Numbered from the stretch's first letter, positions 8,842 to 18,044 are shown. The stretch: DNA of 38,180 bases from Candidatus Sarmatiella mevalonica (GCF_016751895.1 NZ_JACVVM010000003.1:1-38180), one strand, 5' to 3'. Program-made: numbers and translations. The notes: generated from the sequence alone by a model not told the origin.

Positions 8842-11800
8842 GAACGCTACTCCTAGAGTCATCATACCATTCCATCCCATATACTTCTTAGCAAATTGGA
8901 ATCCAAAGTTAATACCAAACTGCATACCTTTTGCAGTTTCTGCTGCAAAGCTCGCACCAGCGCTATAGCTAAAGGCTTGGCCAGTAAGAGTTGGTAGGTT
9001 TACAGCAGTATCGGCTCCAATAAACTGTTCTGTAGCAGTAACTTTACCCTTGCTACCAAACTGTACATTTGCATATACACCTGGCTTCATAACAGAATCG
9101 CCGCTTTCTATCATTGTATAGTAGTTAGCACCAAGCACACCCTGGAACCAGTTAACTGCTTTAGTGTTATACTCTATGCCAACTTTATCATCAGCCTTGT
9201 CACTCATTTTAGCAGTGGCTTTAGAAGAACCAACATTACCAAAACCTACAGATAGATATGGGTTGAGTGTATGACCTTCTAGCACTTCTGCGCGATAATC
9301 AGCTTTCACAAGCGCATTGATAACAGTATTCTTGAATGAGAGTTTGGCAGCTTTTTCAACACCTGGAACAGGAGTTTTGCTTTTTACTGAACCAATCACC
9401 AATGCACCAGTTATACCAACTTCTGGAGACACATCGCCGCTACCAAAAATTGAGAACAACATTGAGTTAGATGTAATCTTACGATTAGATACTGTTTTTT
9501 CTTTAATATCAGCTCCAGTATAACCAATAGCTAAACCAAGCTTCGCGCTTTCATCAAATCTATATCCAGCAGAAAGGAACACGCCTCCTTGGTTCGTCTT
9601 ATAACCTATAGCATCATTATTTTTCTGATTACCAGCGTTATAGAAAGGCTTTAGTTGCACATCCCAGCTAGCATCATCACAATCATCACCAGCACTCGCG
9701 CCTAGATTATTTGCTAAAGCAAGACCTTCAGCAGAAGTTTGCCCTAAGCTATTGTTGATCATCTGAGAACCCAAAACATTAAAGAAGCTTTGAGCTGCCA
9801 CCGCTGCCACAGCAGAAGGAGAAGTAGAAGCTTCTGCAACTAATTCAGCTGTTTGCTTGGCCTTTTCTGCATCTGTTGCGCTAGAGCCGTTGATTTTCTC
9901 TATTTCAGCTTGTAGCAACTTCGCAGTTTCATTTCCGGCATCAGCTTTTGTTTTTACATACTCTAAATACTTCGCTTCTTCTTTAGCAAAGCTTTCACCC
10001 GCCATATTACTCCAAACTTTTGCAACATCAGTTGGAGCATCTGGTTTTGGATCTGGAGACACTCCACCAAGAGTCAACGCACCTTCTTCAAACTCAAATT
10101 TATATTTATCGTCATTTGAAGCGATTTTAATCACGTCTTTCTTAGGAAACTTAATCACGCCTTTATCTTTTGCGGTCATGATGCTCCATTTGCCTTTCTC
10201 GAGGCCAGTAGGAGCTTTAACTGTAATGTTAAATGCAGTTACAGCAGACAAATCTTGTTCTGTTTTTTCGCCTGTCACAATCCATTGGCCGTTAGCAGTA
10301 GCGCTAACTATTTCAACTTCATATCCAAGCGTACCTGTAGCAGCAGATTTTACACCACCACCAAAAGTGATCACATTTTCACCGGCAATAGCGATAACAG
10401 CGTTGTTCATATCAGCTTTACCGTAGATCGCGCTAGTTTTATCGCCTACTACAACTTTCAGATCAGACAAGCCAGCAACTGTTGTGGCGTATACTTTAGC
10501 TTTCAATTGAAGCTCTTTCACTTCTTTAGCGATAGTGAGAGAGTTTAGAGCTGTTTTGTCTGTACCATAAGCACCTGTTAGTTTGATAGTAGTACTATTA
10601 AGTACACCATCTTCTGCGCTGCGTGCGCCTATGTGGAGGTCAACTTTTTTACCTTCAGCGGCTGTGAAAGCAGCGCTATCTACAGAGTCAGAAACAAACA
10701 CAACTGTGCTATCAGTTTTAACTGTAAACGCAGGAGTTGCTACTGTACCCACAGCAATGAAAGTAGCGGCTTCTACTTCAACTAGGTCTGCATACAAACC
10801 AGAATTAACTTTAGCTGCCTTTTTAAAGTTCACAGAGGCATAAGGAGCGGCGGCTTCACCAATACCCTTAATAGCAAGAACGGCTGGTTCTTTTGCTGCG
10901 GGATCGAATGTGATTTTACCTTTTGCATCCTTAGATGTTACAAACTGAGTAGGTTTTGCGAACGCACCAGTGAATGTGACTGTTTTGCTTGTTTTAATCG
11001 CACCATTGGCAAGATCAAAGTTAGTAGCAGTAGTTTGGTCAGTATTTAGGCCAACTGTAAGAAGTTTGTCGCCTGTTGAAGCGATACCATCAGCTACCAA
11101 TGCTTTTTCAAAGCTTAGAGTAGAAGGTGCTGTGGATGCATCATATGCTATGCCAGTGGCGTATACAGTACCAGCAAAGTTTAACTCACCAGCTGCATTA
11201 GAAGCGGTAGTATTTGTATATTTAATGGCGGCTAGTTTTTTATCTGCTGCGCCAAAATCACCGTTTACCACAAGTTTATTAGATGCGGAGAATGAAAGCA
11301 CGTCTGTTGTTATAGCACCTAGTGTTACGAACCCTGCAGCTGTAGAAATTACGTTAATTTCTTTTGCGTTCAACGCACCAGTAGTCATAGGTTTATCTGT
11401 AGTAGTGCTTGCTGCTAATTCTAAATTCAAAGTAGCTGCAGGAGCTGTGATTGCGCCCAGAATATTAACGCCTTTAGCGTTTAAAACGATAGCTGCTTTA
11501 TTTGTTGCATCAGTAAATGCAAATGCATTTTCTAGCTTATCAGTAGTACCACTAACGTTTACCGTACCAAGCTTACCACTAGCCACGGCGATTTGAGCGC
11601 CAGCAGCTTTTATATTAGGCAAGTTTAACACCGCATCAGTAACTGTAGTACCATTAAGAGTGATTGCGCCAGCACCAACGTCTGTAACGGTAACTGTACC
11701 GCTAGTGATAGTACCTTGGTTAACTTGTTTAACAGAAACAGTACCACCCACAGCTAAATCTAAGTTTGTGATGATTGTGCCAGCGCCTGTGAAGGTAGAA

Positions 11801-13212
11801 TTAACCACATCTGCTAGATTTGCGCCAGCCGTTCCGATATTAGTAGGAAGAACTTTTGTTGATGATAAATTCACAACAGTTGCGTTGCCAGTGATTGTAA
11901 TGGCGGCAGGTGTTGTAGAATCCTTAGCAGCTAGCAAGTTTACTCTATCTATGTTCCCAGAGTTAGTACCACCAGTTTTGATGTTTACATTGCCAGCAAC
12001 AACATGAACTGCGCCAGTAACACGAGTAGCAACTTTCTCATCACCAAAATTAATCGTTCCACCTAGAGCATATACGCTACCATCAACAGTGCTTGTAATA
12101 GGAGCGTTAAAGGAACCTTGGGCAGCACCTGGAGTTGTGAAGATGTCACCAACGATAGAAGTGAGGTTCACCTCTAATGTACCGCCAGAAGTTACTCCAA
12201 TACCTCTTCCGTTTTCTATAGTACCAAAGTTTCTTACGGCACCAGCGTTTGCAGTATCACCTGTAATTGTTAATTTTTTGTCAGCGTTCAATATCAATCC
12301 AACTGGGTTAGTTGTACCCCAAGCATTCACGTAGATATTACCATCTGCAGAGCCTAAGCCTGAAACTAGCACAAGTGCAGCACCTTTCGCATTCGTTTCG
12401 CCAGTAGCGTTAACGCTAACACCAGCGGCGGCTGTGCCTAATGTGATGCCATTTGTAGTGTTGATTTCAATCACACCGGCATTAGCGCCTATGGTTGTGA
12501 CTGAAAGAGAAGTAAGCGCGCCATAACCCGCAACCATTGCAGTTGGAGTACCGGCATTTACTGCGGCAGCGGTAGTATATACATCACCAGTGGCAGCTTT
12601 ACCATCTAACACTAAAACACCAACGTTAGTTAATGCAGCTGAGAGGCGAGCAGGTAGTTTATCGTAGCCAGCAATAGGAGCACCAACTGACGCATTCAAG
12701 GTCACGCTCGCACTTCCAGTCGTATTAGCAGCCTTGCTCACAGCTCCTAACTTCCACACACCATTAGCGGCAGGAGTGATGAAATTCACGGGAGTAGCGT
12801 TCGCACCATTAACAAATACGTTCACAGAAGGCCAGAAACCGGGTAGAGTATTAGCTAACGCATTAAATGTGAATGCGTTGGTATTCGCCCCTGCAATCAA
12901 TACAAGAGGGTTAGCTTGCAAAGCGGCAGCGGCAGCGGCCCAAGCTGTAGCAAAGGCTGCGTTATCTGTTACGCCGCCGTTATTATATACATAGTTACCA
13001 TTAGTAATATTGCCAGTAGCTGCCATACTACCAATGGTGCCAGCAGTCACCACGATACTCACGCTTGTTGGAGCTGCAGGAGCTGCGGAAGCGACGCTAT
13101 TTAGCGCAGCAACAGACAAACCTCCTGCTAGGCAGGCGACAGCTGAAGTTTTTAACAATTTTTTTACACTTAAATTTTTAGTTTTAGCATTTTTAGTATT
13201 TTTTGGGGCCAT
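8839..13212 (-). CDS. Giant autotransporter (type Va-like outer-membrane surface protein) 2
   Basis: 1,457 aa. The N-terminus has a basic region, then LLKTSAVACLAGGLSVAALN and a likely signal peptidase site after SVASA. The start at 13212 is supported by AAAGGAA a few bases upstream. The passenger (to about residue 1,080) is Ala/Thr/Val/Gly-rich with recurring short beta-strand patterns. A Pro-rich hinge (SPDPKPDAP) and a helical, charged linker (about 1,090-1,170) follow. The final 283 residues, from AGDDCDDASWDVQLKPFYNA to the terminal Phe of MTLGVAF, form the barrel. Shared barrel motifs with autotransporter 1 include GDDC, LKPFYN-x-G-x-QK, QFIGAD/QFTGAD and AK-Y-G near the end, so they are tandem paralogues with diverged passengers. 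Export through Sec and Bam is expected for the family. Confidence 0.9.
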   Translation of the reverse strand: MAPKNTKNAKTKNLSVKKLLKTSAVACLAGGLSVAALNSVASAAPAAPTSVSIVVTAGTIGSMAATGNITNGNYVYNNGGVTDNAAFATAWAAAAAALQANPLVLIAGANTNAFTFNALANTLPGFWPSVNVFVNGANATPVNFITPAANGVWKLGAVSKAANTTGSASVTLNASVGAPIAGYDKLPARLSAALTNVGVLVLDGKAATGDVYTTAAAVNAGTPTAMVAGYGALTSLSVTTIGANAGVIEINTTNGITLGTAAAGVSVNATGETNAKGAALVLVSGLGSADGNIYVNAWGTTNPVGLILNADKKLTITGDTANAGAVRNFGTIENGRGIGVTSGGTLEVNLTSIVGDIFTTPGAAQGSFNAPITSTVDGSVYALGGTINFGDEKVATRVTGAVHVVAGNVNIKTGGTNSGNIDRVNLLAAKDSTTPAAITITGNATVVNLSSTKVLPTNIGTAGANLADVVNSTFTGAGTIITNLDLAVGGTVSVKQVNQGTITSGTVTVTDVGAGAITLNGTTVTDAVLNLPNIKAAGAQIAVASGKLGTVNVSGTTDKLENAFAFTDATNKAAIVLNAKGVNILGAITAPAATLNLELAASTTTDKPMTTGALNAKEINVISTAAGFVTLGAITTDVLSFSASNKLVVNGDFGAADKKLAAIKYTNTTASNAAGELNFAGTVYATGIAYDASTAPSTLSFEKALVADGIASTGDKLLTVGLNTDQTTATNFDLANGAIKTSKTVTFTGAFAKPTQFVTSKDAKGKITFDPAAKEPAVLAIKGIGEAAAPYASVNFKKAAKVNSGLYADLVEVEAATFIAVGTVATPAFTVKTDSTVVFVSDSVDSAAFTAAEGKKVDLHIGARSAEDGVLNSTTIKLTGAYGTDKTALNSLTIAKEVKELQLKAKVYATTVAGLSDLKVVVGDKTSAIYGKADMNNAVIAIAGENVITFGGGVKSAATGTLGYEVEIVSATANGQWIVTGEKTEQDLSAVTAFNITVKAPTGLEKGKWSIMTAKDKGVIKFPKKDVIKIASNDDKYKFEFEEGALTLGGVSPDPKPDAPTDVAKVWSNMAGESFAKEEAKYLEYVKTKADAGNETAKLLQAEIEKINGSSATDAEKAKQTAELVAEASTSPSAVAAVAAQSFFNVLGSQMINNSLGQTSAEGLALANNLGASAGDDCDDASWDVQLKPFYNAGNQKNNDAIGYKTNQGGVFLSAGYRFDESAKLGLAIGYTGADIKEKTVSNRKITSNSMLFSIFGSGDVSPEVGITGALVIGSVKSKTPVPGVEKAAKLSFKNTVINALVKADYRAEVLEGHTLNPYLSVGFGNVGSSKATAKMSDKADDKVGIEYNTKAVNWFQGVLGANYYTMIESGDSVMKPGVYANVQFGSKGKVTATEQFIGADTAVNLPTLTGQAFSYSAGASFAAETAKGMQFGINFGFQFAKKYMGWNGMMTLGVAF

Positions 13213-13370
13213 AATACAATTCCTTTAAAAATTAATAAATTAAAATAAACAAAGTTAAACAAGACCAACAAGTAATAGGGCAGATAAATATGAAGTGCAC
13301 TATCTGCTTGCGGCTGTTATTGGTATATTTCTTACATCAAATAACATAAGTAGAAGCGCGACAAACTAAG

Positions 13371-13405
13371 GCTTGTTATTATTTGTTTTCATATTAATAA
13401 CAAGC
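13371..13405. promoter_or_regulatory. Perfect 11-bp inverted repeat upstream of autotransporter 2
   Basis: GCTTGTTATTA (13371-13381) and TAATAACAAGC (13395-13405) flank a 13-base spacer, about 160 bases upstream of the start of the second autotransporter. It could be an operator or an RNA hairpin in a leader; no T-run follows on the minus strand, so a terminator is less likely. Confidence 0.45.
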
Positions 13406-13446
13406 GCTTACTCTATATTCTAAGCTAAGCTACTTATTGATATTCA

Positions 13447-13529
13447 ACAAACTTACAGACTCGCGCTGCGAGCGACAAAACCTGCATCACACTTCAATCA
13501 CGAGAAACGCTTGCAGCGCGCTGTTTGTC
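13447..13529. ncRNA. Long imperfect hairpin downstream of zapA (possible RNA)
   Basis: CGCGCTGCGAGCG (13462-13474) pairs with CGCTTGCAGCGCG (13508-13520) over 13 positions with one wobble or mismatch depending on strand. ACAG/CTGT and CAAA/TTTG extend the stem outward past small bulges. No coding frame is visible here. In many proteobacteria the 6S RNA gene lies near zapA, which makes the position suggestive, but I could not match 6S sequence landmarks, so this is only a structured-element candidate. Confidence 0.3.
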
Positions 13530-13730
13530 CACAGAAATACATAGAATAAAATATACAAGAAAACAGGGGAGAAGTAAATAAATAAGACCTTGGGGACAAG
13601 ATGAAAATTTAAAAATAAATATCAAAAAATATTACTGTTTAAAAGAAAAAAAGGCGAGAGACGGGGGATTTCAAGCAAAGAACGGCGGCGAGTACTTGAT
13701 GCACACATGCAACATTTATCTTATCACTCA

Positions 13731-14093
13731 TCACTCCTCGCGCTTCACCTGTTCGGCCAGATTCAAAATATACTGCGCGATACTGCATAATTTCACATGC
13801 AGTGGCTCTCCTATCGCGTTAGCATCGTTATTATAGCGTGACAAACTACGCAATGCTTCATTTTCTACATCACACACATTTTTTCCGTTCATCTCATCTT
13901 GCAAACTTAAAGATAGCATCAACAATAATAACTCTTGAGAAGAAGTGCGGTTATTTCTTTTTATATCTTCTAATTTTTTATTAATTTGCGACGCACAACG
14001 TAACAAATCTCTCTCTTGAGTTGCCTCGCAAGATAACTGATAATGCTTATTATTAATAATGATTGTTGTTAAATGAGTTAGATTTTTCTTCAT
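13731..14093 (-). CDS. zapA: Cell division protein ZapA
   Basis: 120 aa, close to the usual ZapA length. The N-terminal part (TTIIINNKHYQLSCEATQER, then DLLRCASQINKKLEDIK) fits the ZapA pattern of a short beta hairpin followed by helices, and the central SQELLLLMLSLSLQDEM matches the long helix used for dimerisation. ZapA binds FtsZ and cross-links filaments at the division ring. The gene is transcribed away from bolA/queA. The C-terminal third (LCSIAQYILNLAEQ) is predicted helical. Confidence 0.78.
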   Translation of the reverse strand: MKKNLTHLTTIIINNKHYQLSCEATQERDLLRCASQINKKLEDIKRNNRTSSQELLLLMLSLSLQDEMNGKNVCDVENEALRSLSRYNNDANAIGEPLHVKLCSIAQYILNLAEQVKREE

Positions 14094-14339
14094 TCACCTT
14101 TACACACTTCTATTCTATCTTGCATACGATGCTTTTGCCCGAAATAACTGCTAGGAACATAGCCTTGCACTCAAACCATGGGCGCGTTATGTTTAAGTTT
14201 AACATATAGTAAAAAAAATCAAAACTTGCGCAACGAGAGTTGTTGCAAAAAAATAAAAATCATATTTAATCAAATGTTGGTATAATGAAATAACTCAGTT
14301 ATTTTATTTTTTAATTTTCTATGCAATTAAGACTTCCGC

Positions 14340-14579
14340 ATGATAAATAACTCAATGAACCTACAAGAGCAAATATACGATCTTTTAGAAATAGCTCTGC
14401 CCAAAGGCGAGTTTGTTTTAGCCACAGATGATGGACTACATTACTCACTCTCAGTACGGCACGAAAGCTTTAAAAATCTCACCTTGCTAGGGCAGCATAA
14501 ATTAGTAAATAATATTATTAGACCGTTAATAGACAAGGGTTTAATACACGCCATTTCTATCAAAACAAGCCATATCTAA
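14340..14579 (+). CDS. BolA/IbaG-family protein
   Basis: 79 aa (74 aa if the second ATG at 14355 is used; neither has a clear ribosome binding site). The stretch HYSLSVRHESFKNLTLLGQH followed by KLVNNIIRPLIDKGLIHAIS matches the BolA fold: the 'F-x-x-x-x-l-x-x-H-x-x-V' helix and the terminal 'IHAlsIkT' strand. BolA proteins partner with monothiol glutaredoxins in iron-sulfur and iron handling. The gene ends two bases before queA, so they are probably co-transcribed. Which BolA subtype it belongs to is not clear. Confidence 0.75.
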   Translation: MINNSMNLQEQIYDLLEIALPKGEFVLATDDGLHYSLSVRHESFKNLTLLGQHKLVNNIIRPLIDKGLIHAISIKTSHI

Positions 14580-14581
14580 TT

Positions 14582-15637
14582 ATGTCGATTATTTCATTAG
14601 AAGATTTGGAGTTTGAGTTACCAAAGGAATTAATAGCGTATCAACCATGCCCCAAGCGCGATCATTCTCGTTTAATGATTGCAAGGGAAGATGCGACTCA
14701 AATTACTCAATTTTTTAATATCCCCCACCACCTACGCCCAGGTGATTTGCTGGTGCTAAACAACACAAAGGTGATTAATGCTAAACTTACCTTAAATACG
14801 GCACATGAAAAGAAGGTAACCGTATATCTAGATTCTAAATGTAGCAAAGGTAACTGGCATGCCTTCGCTAAACCTTCTAGGCTACTTTCGGTAGGAGATG
14901 AATTGCGCCTGGCGCAGGAACCGGACTATAAATTTGTAGTATTAAAGAAGGGAGAGGGTGGCAGGATTAAACTCGCCTTCTCATCTGAAGCAGGCATGGA
15001 TATTCATAAGATGCTAGACCTTTATGGCCAAATACCACTGCCACCTTATATCAAAAAAGAAGTTACGCCATCAGATAAAGAGCGATATCAAACTGTCTTT
15101 AGTAAAAATCTTGGTTCTGTAGCAGCCCCCACTGCAGGCTTGCATTTTACTGATCAACTGTTAAAAAATATTGCAGATAAAGAAATAGAAATAGCCTTTA
15201 TTACTCTGCATGTGGGCAGCGGCACTTTTCTACCAATTAAGGGCAGCATTGAAACGCACGTGATGCATCAGGAAAATGGCTTTATTGAAGAAAAAGATGC
15301 GTATCTCATCAACCAAGCTCGTGCCAATGGTAGAAGGGTGGTAGCTGTGGGTACTACAGTTCTACGAACCCTAGAATATATGATGCATAATTTTGGAGAA
15401 GTAAAGGCGGGCAGCTTTAGCACGAACCTATTTATTAAACCTAGTTTTGAATTCAAAATCGTGGATCTGTTGATTACCAACTTCCACCTGCCCAAATCTA
15501 CACTCTTACTACTAGTGAAAGCCTTTGCCGGCGAAAACTTAATTAATAATGCCTATCAACAAGCAATCACCCATAAGATGCGCTTTTTTAGCTATGGCGA
15601 TGCAATGCTTCTTTACAAGCAAAAACCACTCACTTAA
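14582..15637 (+). CDS. queA: S-adenosylmethionine:tRNA ribosyltransferase-isomerase QueA
   Basis: 351 aa, the normal length. It converts preQ1 in tRNA to epoxyqueuosine using SAM. The N-terminus (LEDLEFELPKELIAYQPCPK then RDHSRLMI) and the blocks PGDLLVLNNTKVINAKL, YGQIPLPPYIKK, SVAAPTAGLHFT, TLHVGSGTFLPI and LLITNFHLPKSTLLLLVKAF are diagnostic QueA motifs. It starts two bases after bolA. Its stop shares the TTAA at 15634-15637 with the convergent GTA g12-type gene, leaving no room for a terminator between them. Confidence 0.97.
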   Translation: MSIISLEDLEFELPKELIAYQPCPKRDHSRLMIAREDATQITQFFNIPHHLRPGDLLVLNNTKVINAKLTLNTAHEKKVTVYLDSKCSKGNWHAFAKPSRLLSVGDELRLAQEPDYKFVVLKKGEGGRIKLAFSSEAGMDIHKMLDLYGQIPLPPYIKKEVTPSDKERYQTVFSKNLGSVAAPTAGLHFTDQLLKNIADKEIEIAFITLHVGSGTFLPIKGSIETHVMHQENGFIEEKDAYLINQARANGRRVVAVGTTVLRTLEYMMHNFGEVKAGSFSTNLFIKPSFEFKIVDLLITNFHLPKSTLLLLVKAFAGENLINNAYQQAITHKMRFFSYGDAMLLYKQKPLT

Positions 15638-16251
15638 AGCGCGCACACTTCTGTGAGCTCAAAATCTTCTAACTGCACCATGCTTTTATTCAGAACGGAG
15701 TAAGTGAGGTGGTTCTGATTAAAGCGCACCTCTACATCGAATTCAAAATCAATAAAAATATCTTGATACTCTCCCGCCTCCTGCTCATCTGAAATTTTTA
15801 TTATGCCATTTAAACCATCTAACACCTGATGCTTTAGCTTCGCGCCTTTGTTGTTATATAGCCTGATGCTCGATGCTACCGGCTTGGTGATGGGCCTATA
15901 ATATGGCGCGGTGCTATCTGCGTAAATCTTATGTAGCGTAACCTTATGCAATAACCCGTCATAATATGTATTATCTAACTTCTGCATTCTCACCTGAAAA
16001 TCAGATAAATCTTTAAAACGGAAAGTATATAACCTCCCCCTCCTTGCCATAAAAAAGCTTTGCAACTGTCTAAACTCTAGCATGCTAATAATGCAGTTGC
16101 TTATCTTATAAATATTACTCACATTAGAATTAAAAGCGTTTACAATCTCCTTGCCTGCGTAAGTAGTTTTTCCAAAATTTTTAAAAGTTGGACTACTAAT
16201 TGCAAAGCGAGAAAGAAAGATTGGCATGCGCACATCATGAAAGCTCTGCAT
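15634..16251 (-). CDS. GTA-type distal tail protein (RcGTA g12-like, DUF2460)
   Basis: 205 aa. FHDVRMPIFLSRFAISSPTF at the start and FFMARRGRLYTFRFKDLSDF in the middle match the DUF2460 family, whose Rhodobacter GTA member is g12 (pattern: FH-e-V-r-f-P, then ARRGxLYgFRwKDwxDF). In the GTA particle this protein forms the distal end of the tail. A good ribosome binding site (AGGAAA) precedes the ATG. The start overlaps the upstream g8-type gene by 17 bases, so the two are translationally coupled. In canonical GTA clusters g9-g11 lie between g8 and g12; here they are absent. Confidence 0.8.
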   Translation of the reverse strand: MQSFHDVRMPIFLSRFAISSPTFKNFGKTTYAGKEIVNAFNSNVSNIYKISNCIISMLEFRQLQSFFMARRGRLYTFRFKDLSDFQVRMQKLDNTYYDGLLHKVTLHKIYADSTAPYYRPITKPVASSIRLYNNKGAKLKHQVLDGLNGIIKISDEQEAGEYQDIFIDFEFDVEVRFNQNHLTYSVLNKSMVQLEDFELTEVCAL

Positions 16252-16663
16252 AATTTTCCTGTATTAAAAAATTATATTTTAACAACCCGCTAAAGGTGAC
16301 TAAATTTTTACTCAACTCCAAATCACTCTCTAATTTATGAATTAATAAAATTTCATATTCCTTGCGATCTGCAAAAAGCTTCTGTATAGCCTGATTATGC
16401 AACCTGAAAAGCTCATCGCAACTGTCTAATAATTGTAAACACTCATTTTCCTTGTTATGAATAACTCTTATCTCCACCCCTACCTCATGCCTACTATAAA
16501 ACAAATTATATGTAGTAAAATTTCTATTAATTTTAAATACAATACCATTACTCTTGCCTGTATAAGGTTTGTTTACGAGTATTACTTCTACCTTAGATAT
16601 TATCTCTTCTAAATTCTGAAAAAGGCACTGAAGCTTCTGCGCCAAATAACTACTTAATAACAT
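16235..16663 (-). CDS. GTA-type tail completion/minor head-tail protein (g8-like)
   Basis: 142 aa. It begins MLLSSYLAQKLQCLFQNLEE and has an alternating beta pattern (VEVILVNKPY, NGIVFKINRNFTTYNLFYSR) that fits small tail-completion proteins of the DUF3168 type, but motif support is weak. The call leans on position: it lies 9 bases after the g7-like gene and overlaps the g12-like gene, in the canonical g6-g7-g8 order. Confidence 0.5.
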   Translation of the reverse strand: MLLSSYLAQKLQCLFQNLEEIISKVEVILVNKPYTGKSNGIVFKINRNFTTYNLFYSRHEVGVEIRVIHNKENECLQLLDSCDELFRLHNQAIQKLFADRKEYEILLIHKLESDLELSKNLVTFSGLLKYNFLIQENYAELS

Positions 16664-16672
16664 CGCCTATTC

Positions 16673-17008
16673 TTACACCTCCATAGTCATTAATTTTATA
16701 AAATGATTCTGTTCATTTAATTTCATAATCTGCCTCAACAAAAATACTTTCTTGTCATATCTCACGTAATATTCAAGACTCATCTCTTCTAGAAATCTAA
16801 TAATAAATACATAGTATATGCGTCGTCTAAAGGTGCCAAAATATCCACCATCTAACAAATTCTCATGCACTCTTTCAGTACGCTCAATTTGAGACACATG
16901 AGCAAATGTAGCGTGCAACGTCTTATCCATATTCTGGTCTAGAATTTCTATCATATGAGGTAGGTCATAGCACTGACCACTGCGTAAAAAATGATTGGTT
17001 AATCCCAT
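16673..17008 (-). CDS. GTA-type head-tail adaptor (g7-like)
   Basis: 111 aa. Size, the Phe/Tyr-rich beta pattern in the C-terminal half (RRRIYYVFIIRFLEEM, then YYVRYDKKVFLLRQIMKLNE) and position directly after the g6-like gene fit the phage head-tail joining/adaptor family. Members typically end in a strand pair with '...R-x-f-x-I-...-i'. It ends 9 bases before the next gene. Function would be to connect capsid portal to tail. Sequence similarity alone would not be enough for a firm call. Confidence 0.55.
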   Translation of the reverse strand: MGLTNHFLRSGQCYDLPHMIEILDQNMDKTLHATFAHVSQIERTERVHENLLDGGYFGTFRRRIYYVFIIRFLEEMSLEYYVRYDKKVFLLRQIMKLNEQNHFIKLMTMEV

Positions 17009-17080
17009 ATCAACTCACCCACTACTTTCATTTTGTTTATTTCTATAGCAATCGTTTGGTAATTTTTGTTCTTATAGTTT

Positions 17081-17608
17081 TTATAATTTAATACCTCCAG
17101 ATGCTTGGTAAAAATCCTTCATCTGCTCTTCAAATTGCATTACTGCCGGATTCTTGTCATACATCAGAGTTGTATGATGCATAATCCAATATGCAAGATA
17201 GGCATCGGGCTGATCGCGCAGGGTGCTATAGGTTATTTTTAATTGGAGAGCTGCACTATTAAACTTAGATAAGGTGAGAAAAAATATTCTATTGTCATGC
17301 CAAATATAATCTTTTATATTAGCCAACTTTGCTGCATTGCAATTCTCGCTACATTCTACTTCCTCTATTTGCTTAATAGCCCAGCGTAGATTTGCTATCT
17401 GAGTTGGGTTTGTTATGCGAGCTAACACTCTCTTTTGATTCAAACTCAAATTCGTCACTCGCTCTACATATTGTACTGAAGCTTTTAGTAGTTGCTTTAG
17501 TAACTCATCATCATAGCTATAACTAATGCGCGCATAAGCTTTGAGCTGTTGTAGAGTTAAAGGTGCTTGATCATCTTCAGAAAGTACTTGAAAATCGATA
17601 CTATTCAT
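17081..17608 (-). CDS. GTA/phage head-tail connector (g6-like, HK97 gp6-type)
   Basis: 175 aa. The N-terminus PLTLQQLKAYARISYSYDDE followed by LLKQLLKASVQYVERVTNLS is the hallmark of gp6-type connectors (pattern: 'v-x-L-x-e-v-K-x-h-L-r-i-d-x-d-x-e-D-x-l-l-x-x-l-i-x-A-A-x-x-x-v-E'). A strong GAGGAG ribosome binding site precedes the ATG, and this is the first gene of the four-gene cluster. Capsid, portal, terminase and protease genes, which would lie upstream, are not in this window; decayed repeats lie there instead. Confidence 0.75.
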   Translation of the reverse strand: MNSIDFQVLSEDDQAPLTLQQLKAYARISYSYDDELLKQLLKASVQYVERVTNLSLNQKRVLARITNPTQIANLRWAIKQIEEVECSENCNAAKLANIKDYIWHDNRIFFLTLSKFNSAALQLKITYSTLRDQPDAYLAYWIMHHTTLMYDKNPAVMQFEEQMKDFYQASGGIKL

Positions 17609-17639
17609 TGTCGCTCCTCGCGATATAAATTAATGTAAG

Positions 17640-17747
17640 ACAGAAGTTTAGCACCTCTTTAACGCAACACTAATAAACCTTTTGCGCAGAGTACGAAAAC
17701 TCTATTCAGTATACCTCTTGCAACACTTGCGCGTGAGCAAGAACAAA
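17640..17747. repeat. Fragmented, highly decayed family A-like sequence
   Basis: Contains scattered family A landmarks (ACCTCTTTAACGCAACAC, CAGTATACCTCTTGCAACAC, GAGCAAGAACAAA) but no continuous copy. Directly abuts copy A5. Confidence 0.35.
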
Positions 17748-17896
17748 TAGACTTCTTCAGAAACTTGCGCATGATGAGCAAATGCAAGGAACGTACGAAG
17801 CACGAAGCTGCGAGCGTACATGAAGTTAAGTGAGGGTTTTGAATTGGATCGACGACGCAGTTACCATGAAGAAGTAGAGGTTTAAAAAGAGGTCTG
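17748..17896 (+). mobile_element. Family A MITE-like element (A5), moderately diverged
   Basis: About 149 bp from TAGACTTCTTCAGAAACT to AAAAGAGGTCTG, with interior matches to copy A2 such as CATGATGAGCAAATGCAAGG, ACGAAGCAC and CGTACATGAAGT. It lies between the GTA cluster and flgK. The remaining 17897-18044 shows only AT-rich leader without a clear ribosome binding site. Confidence 0.78.
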
Positions 17897-18044
17897 GTTC
17901 AGGCGCGCTGGGATTGACTCGCTGGAGGGAATATGATAAACTTGCTAAGATCTTTGTCAGTTATGTCTTTTTTAATATGCATCTCTGACACACCTATATT
18001 CTAGAAAAAACGTAATTTTAAATAAGAAAATAAAAAATAAATAT

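Noticed and set aside
9317-13228. Plus-strand open frames opposite autotransporter 2, up to 208 aa
   Set aside because: Same reason: composition-driven shadows without independent features.
13441-13600. Possible replication origin (TTGTCCACA near 13525 in AT-rich DNA)
   Set aside because: Only one DnaA-box-like site with a mismatch and no cluster of boxes or neighbouring dnaA/hemE-type genes.
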